This document shows, piece by piece, positions 1 through 8,332 of a stretch of 33,220 bases of DNA; position 1 is the stretch's first letter; each line of letters begins with the position of its first letter. Source of the stretch: Lachnospiraceae bacterium. GTDB lineage: Bacteria > Bacillota > Clostridia > Lachnospirales > Lachnospiraceae. The translations under genes and the position numbers were made by a program. The DNA lies in NCBI GenBank assembly GCA_015056725.1, contig SVFS01000024.1:1-33220 (forward strand). The letters are read 5' to 3'. Below the pieces are notes generated by a model, which was not told the DNA's origin, searched no databases, and was given only the letters and a program-made list of their open reading frames with translations.

Positions 1-41
1 GATGCAATTTTCTTTAATAAAAATTTCGTCTTAAGGTTCAT
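1..41 (-). CDS. 5' end of a gene running off the window (unknown)
   Basis: An ATG on the minus strand at 39-41 is preceded by a strong ribosome site (GGAGGAG, about 7 bases upstream). It opens a frame of 13 codons (MNLKTKFLLKKIA) that continues past the window edge. It starts 28 bases after the stop of the acyltransferase-like gene at 70-927, on the same strand, so the two are probably co-transcribed. The basic, leucine-rich start could be the beginning of a membrane or signal segment, but too little is present to name a function. Confidence 0.6.
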   Translation of the reverse strand, partial: MNLKTKFLLKKIA

Positions 42-69
42 CGTGTCTCCTCCTTCAAGTCCAACGTTT

Positions 70-927
70 TTATTTTATATCTTCCACTTTCTTTTCAAGC
101 GGTTTTTCCAACACAGCCGGATTTTTCATAATTTTACGAAGTTCCCTGAGTGCTTTTGCAAAATACAGACCGTCACAAAAACGTTCATCGGATACAAGAC
201 TGAATCCCATTCTCTTCTGGGATATGATTTCTCCCTTTTCTACTACAGGAACCATCTTTTCCTTACCCATAGCAAAGAAAAGTCCATTTGTTCCGAATTC
301 GCAAGTATGGTGGTACACGTAGTTAATACCGAGTGATTTCAAATTTGTAATGTAAAATGAAGTATGGAAGGGACTGAAATTAATAATTGCTTTCGGCAAC
401 ATATTATGTCTGTCCATCCACATAAGCACAGCCACTACCACATTCAAAATTCCGCTTGGGATAGCAGTAAAGAAACGGGCTAATTTATCAGTATCATTTT
501 CTTCTGTACGGAGAACCGTTTCCTTACGGATTGCTTCATGAATTATATTGGCAATTTCTATAATGCTTTCCGTCCCTTCAAAGCATAACTTAATTGTCGT
601 ATCAGGACTGTCTATATGTAATTCCGGATGAATCGTAAAGCTCACCCAGATTTTTGGTCTTGCATAAATTTTACCATTCATGACAAAACGATTAAGTCTA
701 GGATACAGGGCAATTGTACGGACAATTCCCGCAATAAAAATCTGCATATAGTCAAGTCTTATGCCTTCTGCTTCTTTTTCTTTAATGTATTTGTCCCACA
801 TGGTACAATCAAACGAATCCTCATACATATTCATCGCATCATAACGTCTCTTCATGAGAAATCCGGTAATCAACTGTAGCGGTTCAATATTTCTAAGCAG
901 TCTTCCGTCAGGTCTTTTGTTGAACAT
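70..927 (-). CDS. E2/CAT-fold acyltransferase-like protein with altered active site
   Basis: Predicted 285-residue protein resembling the catalytic domain of 2-oxoacid dehydrogenase E2 / chloramphenicol acetyltransferase-type trimeric acyltransferases, with no lipoyl domain. The C-terminal segment SLVSDERFCDGLYFAKALRE (residues 244-263) aligns with the E2 active-site block that normally reads DHRxxDG. Here the catalytic His position is Glu248, while Asp252-Gly253 are kept. I chose the ATG at 925-927 because GGAG sits 6 bases upstream; an in-frame ATG at 966 lacks a ribosome site. The gene diverges from the PlsC-like/PAP2 pair and is followed closely by another gene start at 41, so a role in lipid or acyl transfer is plausible. 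Loss of the His makes ordinary acetyl transfer uncertain. Family call fairly sure, substrate unknown. Confidence 0.7.
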   Translation of the reverse strand: MFNKRPDGRLLRNIEPLQLITGFLMKRRYDAMNMYEDSFDCTMWDKYIKEKEAEGIRLDYMQIFIAGIVRTIALYPRLNRFVMNGKIYARPKIWVSFTIHPELHIDSPDTTIKLCFEGTESIIEIANIIHEAIRKETVLRTEENDTDKLARFFTAIPSGILNVVVAVLMWMDRHNMLPKAIINFSPFHTSFYITNLKSLGINYVYHHTCEFGTNGLFFAMGKEKMVPVVEKGEIISQKRMGFSLVSDERFCDGLYFAKALRELRKIMKNPAVLEKPLEKKVEDIK

Positions 928-993
928 AATTTTCTCCATTTTCCTTAAATATTTATATTTTTTCAACTAAATCATATTCGTTTATTACCTTAC

Positions 994-1097
994 ATCGTAT
1001 GTCGAAAATTGACTTATTGTCAATATCTAAACTATATATTAAAAAACTCTTAAATAACATTTTTCGCCATCTTAATTTATTTTTTCTGTGCTATAAT
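994..1097. promoter_or_regulatory. Divergent promoter region
   Basis: Minus strand: TTGACA (1018-1023) and TACGAT (994-999), spacing 18, placed to transcribe the acyltransferase-like gene. Plus strand: TTGACT (1009-1014) and TATATA (1033-1038), spacing 18; further down an extended -10, TGCTATAAT (TATAAT at 1092-1097), is a second candidate. The two -35 boxes overlap as TTGAC-TTATT-GTCAA, so the divergent genes may be co-controlled. A short palindrome CCGGTCACCGG (1129-1139) lies between the plus-strand -10 and the PlsC-like start and could be an operator or leader hairpin. By eye only. Confidence 0.4.
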
Positions 1098-1175
1098 TCC
1101 TCTTTGTCAAAGGTATTATTAAGAGTCTCCGGTCACCGGCTGTACTCCTTCCTTTTAACATTTCGAGGTGTCCCC

Positions 1176-1997
1176 ATGGAAAAGAAAAAAACGTCCTTTT
1201 TATTTAAAATCATAGTCGCACTCATTCGCCTGTTTTATGGCAAAACCGAAATCATCGGCCTTGAGAATCTGCCTGAAAAAGATGCAATTCTTGTTGCCAA
1301 TCACGCGCAAATGAACGGTCCTATTGTGGGCGAATTATTTCTTCCCGACAACTGTTACATCTGGTGTGCCGGTCAAATGATGCATCTGAAAGAAGTACCC
1401 CAGTACGCTTTTACGGATTTCTGGTCGCAAAAGCCAAAATGGATTCAGCCATTTTTTAAATTAGTTTCTTATGTAATTGCACCATTATCCGTAGTTCTTT
1501 TTAATAATGCACGAACCATTCCTGTCTATCACGACATGAGAATTATGTCTACTTTTAAAAGCTCTATGCAGATGCTGCAAAAGGGTGCCAACCTTTTAAT
1601 CTTCCCCGAGAAAGATGAAACCTATAATAATATACTGTATGCTTTTCAAGATAAATTTATTGATCTTGCAAGACTATATTATAAAAAAGCCGGAAAGGAA
1701 CTCGTTTTTGTTCCTATGTATGTAGCACCGGCATTTCATAAAGCATATATCGGAAAAGGCATTACATTTCATGCCTCATGTCTCGATGATGATGTCATAC
1801 ATAGCAATAATCCAAAATACGAATCAGCTATAGATATAGAAAGAAACAGAATATGCACGTATCTCATGGAAGAAATTACGGATATAGCCCGTAAGCTCCC
1901 TGAGCATACTGTAATCCCATATCGTAATCTTCCTAAGAAATACTATCTGACAAACAAAGACGTTACGGAGGTGCCACATGAGAAATCCCGTAGTTGA
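1176..1997 (+). CDS. PlsC-like (lysophospholipid acyltransferase family) protein
   Basis: 273-residue protein of the 1-acylglycerol-phosphate acyltransferase superfamily. It has a hydrophobic N-terminal segment (about residues 7-20), the motif-I-like block VANHAQMNGP (40-49), and a later FPEKDET block matching the FPEGTRS motif III region. The Asp of the HX4D catalytic motif is not present: five residues after His43 is Gly48. The protein is therefore either a divergent acyltransferase or one using other residues. Start taken at ATG 1176, preceded by GAGGTG; an upstream in-frame ATG at 999 would add an AT-rich, implausible leader lying over promoter sequence. It overlaps the next gene by 20 bases, indicating translational coupling. 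Probable role in membrane lipid synthesis; exact substrate unknown. Confidence 0.75.
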   Translation: MEKKKTSFLFKIIVALIRLFYGKTEIIGLENLPEKDAILVANHAQMNGPIVGELFLPDNCYIWCAGQMMHLKEVPQYAFTDFWSQKPKWIQPFFKLVSYVIAPLSVVLFNNARTIPVYHDMRIMSTFKSSMQMLQKGANLLIFPEKDETYNNILYAFQDKFIDLARLYYKKAGKELVFVPMYVAPAFHKAYIGKGITFHASCLDDDVIHSNNPKYESAIDIERNRICTYLMEEITDIARKLPEHTVIPYRNLPKKYYLTNKDVTEVPHEKSRS

Positions 1998-2664
1998 TTA
2001 CCGTTCTTTTAAACTCTCTAAAATAAATGAGCCGCAATATAGACATCTGCTACTTTTACTTGGATGGCCAATTTATTTTGCATTGTATTTTATAACCGAA
2101 CAGCTCATTCCACTGGAAAGATGCTATCCCATTCATTGTTTTCTGGATGACATCGTACCTTTTTGTGAATATTTTGTAATTGCTTATGCGGGCTGGTATT
2201 TTTTAATTGTGGGCTCCCTTATATACCTTGCACTTTACAATCCTGATAATTTTAAAGGCATGATGAAATTTATCATTACCACTCAGGTTGTGGCCATGAT
2301 TATCTATATTATTTTTCCGAACCGTCAGGATTTGCGTCCTACCGAATTTGTAAATGAAAACCTATTTACTTTTATCATGGGTCTCATTTATAAATTCGAC
2401 ACCAGTACGAATGTATGTCCCTCTTTACATGTGGCATATTCTATCGGTATTGCGTCGACCTTTTTGAAGGAAAAGTCTGTATCCAAGTTATCTAAAACAC
2501 TGATTACTGTTTTCTGCTTTATGATTTGCATTTCTGTAGCTTTTGTGAAACAGCATTCGGTAGTCGATATTTTTGCAGCCATACCGGTCTGCATTTTGGC
2601 AGAATGGATTGCGTTCGGTGGATACTGGAAAGAAAAAGCCGCCAAAAAAACAAACAATACATAG
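1978..2664 (+). CDS. PAP2-superfamily membrane phosphatase/phosphotransferase
   Basis: 228-residue polytopic membrane protein with about six hydrophobic segments. PAP2 signatures are visible: a C1-like block PNRQDLRP (near residue 115), C2 CPSLHVA (near 142) and C3 KQHSVVDIFAA (near 190), holding the two histidines and the aspartate of the phosphatidate phosphatase / inositol-phosphoryl-ceramide-synthase-like active site. Such proteins dephosphorylate lipid phosphates or swap head groups at the membrane. The start at ATG 1978 lies within the last codons of the PlsC-like gene and is preceded by GGAGGTG. The overlap suggests that acylation and head-group steps are made together. A hairpin terminator follows at 2678. 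Confidence 0.8.
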   Translation: MRNPVVDYRSFKLSKINEPQYRHLLLLLGWPIYFALYFITEQLIPLERCYPIHCFLDDIVPFCEYFVIAYAGWYFLIVGSLIYLALYNPDNFKGMMKFIITTQVVAMIIYIIFPNRQDLRPTEFVNENLFTFIMGLIYKFDTSTNVCPSLHVAYSIGIASTFLKEKSVSKLSKTLITVFCFMICISVAFVKQHSVVDIFAAIPVCILAEWIAFGGYWKEKAAKKTNNT

Positions 2665-2677
2665 TTACAAAAGCAAC

Positions 2678-2722
2678 GGCAGTAGAACACACACTGTTCT
2701 ACTGCCATTATTTTATCTTTTA
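2678..2722. terminator. Intrinsic terminator between convergent genes
   Basis: Perfect 12-bp inverted repeat GGCAGTAGAACA / TGTTCTACTGCC (2678-2689 and 2695-2706) with a 5-base loop, then a T-rich run on the plus strand (ATTATTTTATCTTTT). It lies 14 bases after the PAP2 stop and about 40 bases beyond the stop of the convergent chemotaxis gene. It should end the plus-strand operon and may also act weakly on the minus strand. Confidence 0.85.
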
Positions 2723-2745
2723 TTATTATTCTCTCTATAAAGCTT

Positions 2746-4473
2746 CTACTTCTTCAACTGGAATCTGGATACTAATTCATGCATCGTTGTAGCCTGTGCT
2801 GTCAGTTCTTCACTTGTTGCATAAGATTCCTCAGCTGCTGCAGAGTTGCACTGTACTACTTCAGAGATACGTGCAATACCCTGGTCTGCCTGTTCTACAG
2901 ATTCTGCCTGAATCTGGGAATTTTCAGCAAGCTGTTTGGATGTTACAGCAATCTTCTGAATCGCCTCTACCACACCTGTTATAACATCTGCTGTTCTGTG
3001 AAGAAGTTCACTACCTTCTTTGATTTCGTTCAATGTATTGCTTACCAGTTCTCTTGTATGAACTGCAGATCTTGCACTCTGGTCTGCAAGTGTGCGGATT
3101 TCATCTGCTACTACTGCAAATCCACGTCCTGCTTCACCGGCTCTTGCTGCCTCAATACTTGCATTCAAGGATAATAAGTTTGTCTGGCTCGCAATATTTT
3201 CAATTTCAGAAATGATATCTTCAATTTTTCTGGATGTATCATTAATACGGTTCATGGATTCTACCATGTTATCCATTTCCCGATGACTGTTCTTTGCATC
3301 TTCTGCACATTTCAGTGCCTGTCGATATGCTTCTTCTACGCATTCAACGGTATAGTTAAGACCATCTGATACTGTATTCATTGTGGCAAGCATTTCTTCT
3401 ACGGACGCTGCCTGGTCTGTTGCGCCTTCTGCAAGGCTCTGTGCTGCTTCTGCCAGATTTCCGGCACCGCTGTTTACCTGATTGGAAATATCTTCTACCT
3501 CTTGTAACGCATCACTCACACGGATGTTCATTGTCGTAATAGCAATAAGAAGTTCTTCCAAATCTCCGCAATATGCTTCCGCACATTCTGATTCAACATT
3601 AAAGTTGCGGTTACTCATTTCAGAACACATTCTCTCTACGTCAAAAATAATCATCTGTAAGCGTTCTGCCATATCGTGGGAGGCGTTCATAAGTGCTGCA
3701 ATTTCATCTTTCGCTTCACTTGTTGGGAACGGTGTCTTAATATCACCTTCTGCAAAAGTACCGAATCTTTCTTCCAGTTCTGCAAGTGGTTTTGCAATAC
3801 CTCTGGAAATAACATGTGCAATGCGTTTGGACAAGATAATTGCCACAATAATCAGCACTACCATCAAAACGATAGCTACTGTTTCAAGTACTTCACAAAT
3901 CACTTCCATTTGATGTTCTTTTTCAATATTGATATTCATCAATTCTAGTGTAGCAGCATCCAAAGCTTCATACAACGGAGCCAATTCTTTGATTGCCATA
4001 TCCTGTGCCTGACGGCATAATTCCTGGTCAGTTGTGGCACCGAGTGCAATAATTTCTTTTTCTTTTGCCAGGTATGCATTTAATGCCGCTTCTATCTTTG
4101 CATATGCTGCCTGTCCTTCTGCTGTAACAACAGTTTCTTTAATAGCAGCAAATCTGTTCTGTGTATTTGCTACTCTCGTATCATGTTTCGATACCATCAA
4201 ATCAATCTGTTCCTGGTCTTCATAACCGATAATACCGCGTGTATTGGAACGACATTCTGCATATTCATTCATAAACAATGCAATATCACCTTGTGGTAAA
4301 GCATAATTTACCATCGCTTTTTCAAAATTCGACACAACGATAATAAGCGAAAGTATCCCTGCCACAGATCCGACAGAGGCAATCAAAATAATCGTCTGAA
4401 ACGCCTTTTTCAATCGTTCTTCAATACGCATCCCTTTAAAATTAAGAAATTTCTTTTTTTGTTTTTCTTTCAT
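2746..4473 (-). CDS. Methyl-accepting chemotaxis protein
   Basis: 575-residue transducer. TM1 lies around residues 27-50, then a helical extracytoplasmic sensor of about 140 residues consistent with a four-helix-bundle ligand domain, TM2 around 192-214, a HAMP domain (about 215-270), and a long coiled-coil signalling domain. The highly conserved hairpin tip is present ([20 protein letters not shown] and following [12 protein letters not shown]). It signals to CheA/CheW at the inner membrane in chemotaxis. No C-terminal CheR-docking pentapeptide is evident; the protein ends FQLKK. Ribosome site AGGGAG precedes the ATG. It stands as a single gene between the pfp terminator and the convergent terminator at 2678. 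Its position beside a uronate locus hints at, but does not show, a sugar-acid ligand. Confidence 0.95.
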   Translation of the reverse strand: MKEKQKKKFLNFKGMRIEERLKKAFQTIILIASVGSVAGILSLIIVVSNFEKAMVNYALPQGDIALFMNEYAECRSNTRGIIGYEDQEQIDLMVSKHDTRVANTQNRFAAIKETVVTAEGQAAYAKIEAALNAYLAKEKEIIALGATTDQELCRQAQDMAIKELAPLYEALDAATLELMNINIEKEHQMEVICEVLETVAIVLMVVLIIVAIILSKRIAHVISRGIAKPLAELEERFGTFAEGDIKTPFPTSEAKDEIAALMNASHDMAERLQMIIFDVERMCSEMSNRNFNVESECAEAYCGDLEELLIAITTMNIRVSDALQEVEDISNQVNSGAGNLAEAAQSLAEGATDQAASVEEMLATMNTVSDGLNYTVECVEEAYRQALKCAEDAKNSHREMDNMVESMNRINDTSRKIEDIISEIENIASQTNLLSLNASIEAARAGEAGRGFAVVADEIRTLADQSARSAVHTRELVSNTLNEIKEGSELLHRTADVITGVVEAIQKIAVTSKQLAENSQIQAESVEQADQGIARISEVVQCNSAAAEESYATSEELTAQATTMHELVSRFQLKK

Positions 4474-4714
4474 TTTCAGGTACTCCCTTCTCTTTTTGTA
4501 GATTATACTTTTTGTCTGACCATAAAGAGTTTTTCATGGTATAACTTATTGCTATTATAGTCCTTACCAAACCTGTTTTCAATATCATTCGGCATTTTTC
4601 GTGCTATTTTTTTGGTTATTTTGTATATATGCATCGGTTTTTACTTTTTTCTTTATTCCGTTTTGCACAATTCCGCATTTTTATGCTCTTATTCCTGTTT
4701 TTATTCTTATCTGC

Positions 4715-4748
4715 AAAAAAAGAGTCCGGATGTAACCGAACTCTTTTG
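4715..4748 (-). terminator. Intrinsic terminator of pfp
   Basis: On the minus strand AAAAGAGUUCGG pairs with CCGGACUCUUUU (12 bp, one U-G pair) around a 6-base loop, followed by a U run. It starts about 13 bases after the pfp stop. The rest of the 288-base gap to the chemotaxis gene (4474-4714) is AT-rich leader and promoter sequence; a TATAAT-like box is seen on the minus strand at 4502-4507, and no gene is visible. Confidence 0.9.
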
Positions 4749-4761
4749 ATTTCATTAAGAT

Positions 4762-6423
4762 TTATTTTGCCTGTTCAAGTGCAAGTGTAACAGTTGTGAT
4801 ATCACAAACTTCTGTTGGTCCGTAGTACTGGATAGCACCCGGATATTTGAAGCATGTTTCAAGCGCCCACTGTTCACGATGAGCTTCGAAGTATTTGAAT
4901 GGTGCACCATCAAGTTCTACAAGAGCTTTTTTGATAACCGGTTTGTCTTCACCGTGTCTTCTTTCGATGTTCATCATCTTTGTAATAGGCATACCACCTG
5001 CAACCCATTCATTAGCCGGAGCAGAAAGGTTAGATACTTTAGATAAGTATCCGTTGTAACCGTACTGGATAAGCATGAATGCGTTATAACCTAAAGAGTA
5101 GCAGTAGTCAGAGTCAAAGTTAGATGGGAATGCACATCTTCCTTCATAACCTAAGAAGTGGTGAAGTGTGCTGAATTTACCTTTGTATGTTCCTGCTGCT
5201 TTTCTTGCTGCTAATTTATCTGCTACAAGTGCAGAGAATAATTTTTCAGATTCAATTAAAGAAACCTGTACGTTACCGTGTGGATCTCTTTCTAAGAATA
5301 ACTGCTGCTGGATAGCCTGTGGAAGAATTGCAAATACTTCCATAGATTCTTTTGTTAAGCCTTTTTCGATGAATGCATATTTAGCTTCCCATGTTGGAAG
5401 TGCATTAAATTCATCAGCTTTGCTTCCTGCAAGAAGTTCGTTGATTTCCTGGATAAGTACGGAGAATTCAGGAACGAATTCTACAACACCTTCTGGAATA
5501 ACAGCGATACCGAAGTTCATGCCTTTTGCTGCTCTTGCTTCTACAGAATCAGCAATGTAATCAGCGATTGCAGAAAGAGACATCTTCTTAGCTGCTACTT
5601 CTTCAGAGATTAAGCAGATGTTTGGCTGTGTTTCAAGAGCACATTCAAGAGCTACGTGGCTTGCAGAACGTCCCATAACTTTAATGAAGTGCCAGTATTT
5701 CTTAGCGGAGTTACAGTCTCTTGCGATGTTACCGATGATTTCACTGTATGTCTTTGTAGCTGTATCGAAACCGAAAGAGCATTCGATATCTTCGTTCTTT
5801 AAGTCACCGTCGATTGTCTTAGGGCATCCGATTACCTGAACGCCTGTGTTATTAGCTGCAAAGTATTCAGCAAGGATACCTGCGTTTGTATTAGAGTCAT
5901 CACCACCGATGATAACGATAGCTGTAATGCCGTGTTTTTTACAAACTTCAGCAGCAATAGCAAACTGTTCGTTTGTTTCAAGTTTTGTTCTACCGGAACC
6001 GATGATATCGAAACCACCTGTATTTCTGAACTGGTCTACGTATTCGTCTGTTAATACGATGTAATCATCTTCGATAAGTCCGCTTGGACCGCCTTTGAAG
6101 CCGTAAAGTTCGTTTTCTTTGTTTGTTGCTTTTAAAGCATCATACAAACCGCATACAACGTTATGTCCGCCAGGAGCCTGTCCACCGGAAAGAATAACAC
6201 CTACAACCTGTTTCTTTGCTTCAGATGTGTTCTGACCTTTTTCAAAAGTAATTTCTTTCTTACCATAAGTATTTGGGAAAAGTGCTTTGATTTTTTCCTG
6301 ATCAGCTACGCTCTGTGTTTCGTTACCTTCCTTTACGCAGATGTCTGCGATACCGTTTCTAAGCATACCCGGAAGCTTTGGTGTATACTCATATCTGGCT
6401 TTCTGTAATGCTGAAATATTCAT
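4762..6423 (-). CDS. pfp: Diphosphate-fructose-6-phosphate 1-phosphotransferase (PPi-PFK)
   Basis: 553-residue long-type phosphofructokinase that interconverts fructose-6-phosphate + PPi and fructose-1,6-bisphosphate + Pi in the cytoplasm. Visible family blocks are [12 protein letters not shown] (about residues 78-89), [27 protein letters not shown] and the substrate block [11 protein letters not shown]. The GGDD sequence (rather than GGDG) and the PKTIDGDL loop are hallmarks of PPi rather than ATP use. The length fits the long PPi-PFK clade. Ribosome site AAGGAG lies 7 bases before the ATG. It follows the uronate genes after a 113-base gap that contains a long inverted repeat and a TATAAT box, so it may have its own promoter. 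Because the reaction is reversible, it could supply hexose phosphate during growth on uronates. Confidence 0.95.
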   Translation of the reverse strand: MNISALQKARYEYTPKLPGMLRNGIADICVKEGNETQSVADQEKIKALFPNTYGKKEITFEKGQNTSEAKKQVVGVILSGGQAPGGHNVVCGLYDALKATNKENELYGFKGGPSGLIEDDYIVLTDEYVDQFRNTGGFDIIGSGRTKLETNEQFAIAAEVCKKHGITAIVIIGGDDSNTNAGILAEYFAANNTGVQVIGCPKTIDGDLKNEDIECSFGFDTATKTYSEIIGNIARDCNSAKKYWHFIKVMGRSASHVALECALETQPNICLISEEVAAKKMSLSAIADYIADSVEARAAKGMNFGIAVIPEGVVEFVPEFSVLIQEINELLAGSKADEFNALPTWEAKYAFIEKGLTKESMEVFAILPQAIQQQLFLERDPHGNVQVSLIESEKLFSALVADKLAARKAAGTYKGKFSTLHHFLGYEGRCAFPSNFDSDYCYSLGYNAFMLIQYGYNGYLSKVSNLSAPANEWVAGGMPITKMMNIERRHGEDKPVIKKALVELDGAPFKYFEAHREQWALETCFKYPGAIQYYGPTEVCDITTVTLALEQAK

Positions 6424-6453
6424 AACTAAATCTCCTTTATAATATTATACAAT

Positions 6454-6504
6454 CATACAGGGTTTATTTTAGTACATTTTAGGTACTAAAGTAAACCCTG
6501 TATG
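6454..6504. repeat. Long inverted repeat between kdgK and pfp
   Basis: Two 22-base arms (6454-6475 and 6483-6504, starting CATACAGGGTTTA) match at 21 of 22 positions around a 7-base loop. In minus-strand RNA the one mismatch is A-C; in plus-strand RNA it is a U-G pair. In the direction of transcription no U run follows, so it is not a textbook terminator. A TATAAT box (minus strand, 6444-6449) and the pfp ribosome site come right after it. Possible roles: mRNA 3'-end stabiliser for kdgK, operator or leader element for pfp, or a remnant of a small mobile element. Confidence 0.7.
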
Positions 6505-6536
6505 AAAAGAAAAGTTTAATATTATTGTATTTTTTG

Positions 6537-7634
6537 TTATCTTTGTACTCTTGCGCCTGCGCCACCCATGATAGCTTCTACTTCTTTTTTGCTTGCCATA
6601 GTAGTATCACCAGGAGTTGTCATTGCAAGTGCGCCGTGAGCTGCACCGTAGTTAACAGCAATTTCTGCATCACCTGTTGTCATAAGTCCGTAGATTAATC
6701 CGGAAGCGAAAGAATCACCACCGCCTACACGGTCCATGATTTCAAGTCCCTTGTAATCTTTTGCTTTGTAAATTTCACCGCCTGCCCAGCAAAGAGCGCT
6801 CCAATCGTTTACTGTAGCTGTTTTTACTTCACGAAGTGTTGTAGCAACAGCTTTAAAGTTTGGATATGTCTTTACTGCTTCGTTGATCATCTTTTTGTAA
6901 CCGTCGATGTTTAATTCTTTCAGGTTTTCATCGTTTCCTTCGATTTCAAAACCAAGACATGCTGTGAAATCTTCTTCGTTACCAATCATAACATCAACAT
7001 ATTTTGCAATTTCTTTATTTACTTCCTGTGCTTTTGCAAGACCACCGATTGCACTCCACATGGATGGACGGTAGTTTAAGTCGTAAGATACGATTGTTCC
7101 GTATTTTTTAGCTGTCTTGATTGCTGCTAAAACTGTTTCACAAGACTGTTCTGATAAAGCAGCGTAAATACCGCCTGTATGTAACCAGCGTACGCCTAAT
7201 GTACCGAAGATATATTCAAAATCAAAATCTTCCGGAGTTGCTTTGGAAATCGCTGTATTGGCACGATCAGAGCAACCTACTGCTCCACGGATACCGAAAC
7301 CTCTTTCTGTAAAGTTAATACCGTTACGGCATACTCGGCCGATACCGTCTGTCTTCATCCATTTAATCAAGGAAGTATCTACGCCACCCTGCAGGATAAA
7401 GTCTTCCATTAACATACCAACTTCATTATCAGCAAACGCTGTAATAACTGCTGTCTTTAATCCGAAACATCTTCTAAGGCCACGTACTACGTTGTATTCT
7501 CCGCCGCCTTCCCAAGCTCTGAAGCTTCTTGCTGTACGGATTCTGCCTTCACCCGGATCAAGACGAAGCATGATTTCACCGAGAGATACTGCATCATATT
7601 TGCATTCATTTGCAGGTCTTAAATTTAAATCCAT
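6537..7634 (-). CDS. kdgK: 2-keto-3-deoxygluconate kinase (PfkB family)
   Basis: 365-residue PfkB/ribokinase-fold sugar kinase that phosphorylates KDG to KDPG with ATP. The N-terminal substrate block SLGEIMLRLDPGEG (17-30) and the glycine-rich EGGGEYNVVRGL block (42-53) are present. The C-terminal catalytic motif DRVGGGDSFASG (301-312) corresponds to the family DTxGAGD, with Asp307 as the likely base. It is directly downstream of kdgA, about 48 bases apart, at the end of the uronate gene run. Assignment to KDG rather than another sugar rests on that context and on overall similarity to bacterial KDG kinases. Slightly longer than the roughly 310-340 residues common in the family. Confidence 0.9.
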   Translation of the reverse strand: MDLNLRPANECKYDAVSLGEIMLRLDPGEGRIRTARSFRAWEGGGEYNVVRGLRRCFGLKTAVITAFADNEVGMLMEDFILQGGVDTSLIKWMKTDGIGRVCRNGINFTERGFGIRGAVGCSDRANTAISKATPEDFDFEYIFGTLGVRWLHTGGIYAALSEQSCETVLAAIKTAKKYGTIVSYDLNYRPSMWSAIGGLAKAQEVNKEIAKYVDVMIGNEEDFTACLGFEIEGNDENLKELNIDGYKKMINEAVKTYPNFKAVATTLREVKTATVNDWSALCWAGGEIYKAKDYKGLEIMDRVGGGDSFASGLIYGLMTTGDAEIAVNYGAAHGALAMTTPGDTTMASKKEVEAIMGGAGARVQR

Positions 7635-7682
7635 TTTTTAATCTCCTGTTAACCTAATCTTTATTTTATTGTTGCTTTTCGC

Positions 7683-8321
7683 CTATTTTCTGATTTCTGC
7701 TACTAATGCAACTGCTTCTTTTGTCATTTCTTTAATCTTATCAAATTCACCGGCTGTAATCATGTCGCCTTTTACCATCCAGCTTCCGCCGCATGCCACG
7801 ATTTTCTTAAAGCCAAGATAATCTGCAAGATTTTTTGCACTAATACCGCCTGTCGGCATAAATTTCATATTTGTATAAGGCGCTGCAAGTGCTTTGATTG
7901 TTGCCAATCCGCCAAACTGTTCTGCCGGGAAGAATTTTACTACTTCCAAGCCGCGTTTTACTGCCTGTGCTACTTCAGAAGGAGTAATACAGCCCGGTAA
8001 TACTAAGATATCTTTTGACAAACAGTAATCTACGATTTCCGGATCAAATCCAGGGCTTACGATAAATTTTGCACCTGCTGCCACAGCACGGTCTACCTGG
8101 TCAATTGTCAAAACAGTACCTGCGCCAAGGAGCATTTCCGGGAACTGTTCTGCCATAATTTTGATAGATTCTTCTGCAGCATCTGTACGGAAAGTTACTT
8201 CTGCACATGGAAGTCCGCCTTCGCAAAGAGCTTTTGCAAGCGGTGCTGCATCTCCTGCATCATTTAATACGACTACAGGCACTACACCGAGTTCCTGTAC
8301 TTTTTGTAATAATTCGCTCAT
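7683..8321 (-). CDS. kdgA: KDPG/KHG aldolase
   Basis: 212-residue class I aldolase cleaving 2-keto-3-deoxy-6-phosphogluconate to pyruvate and glyceraldehyde-3-phosphate. Key blocks are CAEVTFRT (39-46, catalytic Glu41 and phosphate-side Arg45), LGAGTVLT, FIVSPGFD, LPGCITPSE, the Schiff-base lysine in EVVKFFPAE (Lys129), and the phosphate-binding MPTGGIS and GGSWMV loops. Length is normal for the family. It begins 11 bases after uxuB and precedes kdgK, so the two final pathway steps are made together. Ribosome site GAGAGG lies upstream of the ATG. Confidence 0.95.
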   Translation of the reverse strand: MSELLQKVQELGVVPVVVLNDAGDAAPLAKALCEGGLPCAEVTFRTDAAEESIKIMAEQFPEMLLGAGTVLTIDQVDRAVAAGAKFIVSPGFDPEIVDYCLSKDILVLPGCITPSEVAQAVKRGLEVVKFFPAEQFGGLATIKALAAPYTNMKFMPTGGISAKNLADYLGFKKIVACGGSWMVKGDMITAGEFDKIKEMTKEAVALVAEIRK

Positions 8322-8332
8322 ATTATACCTCT

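Noticed and set aside
999-1175. Upstream extension of the PlsC-like gene to ATG 999
   Set aside because: The added 59 codons are AT-rich, cover the predicted promoter and have no ribosome site; GAGGTG sits before the ATG at 1176.
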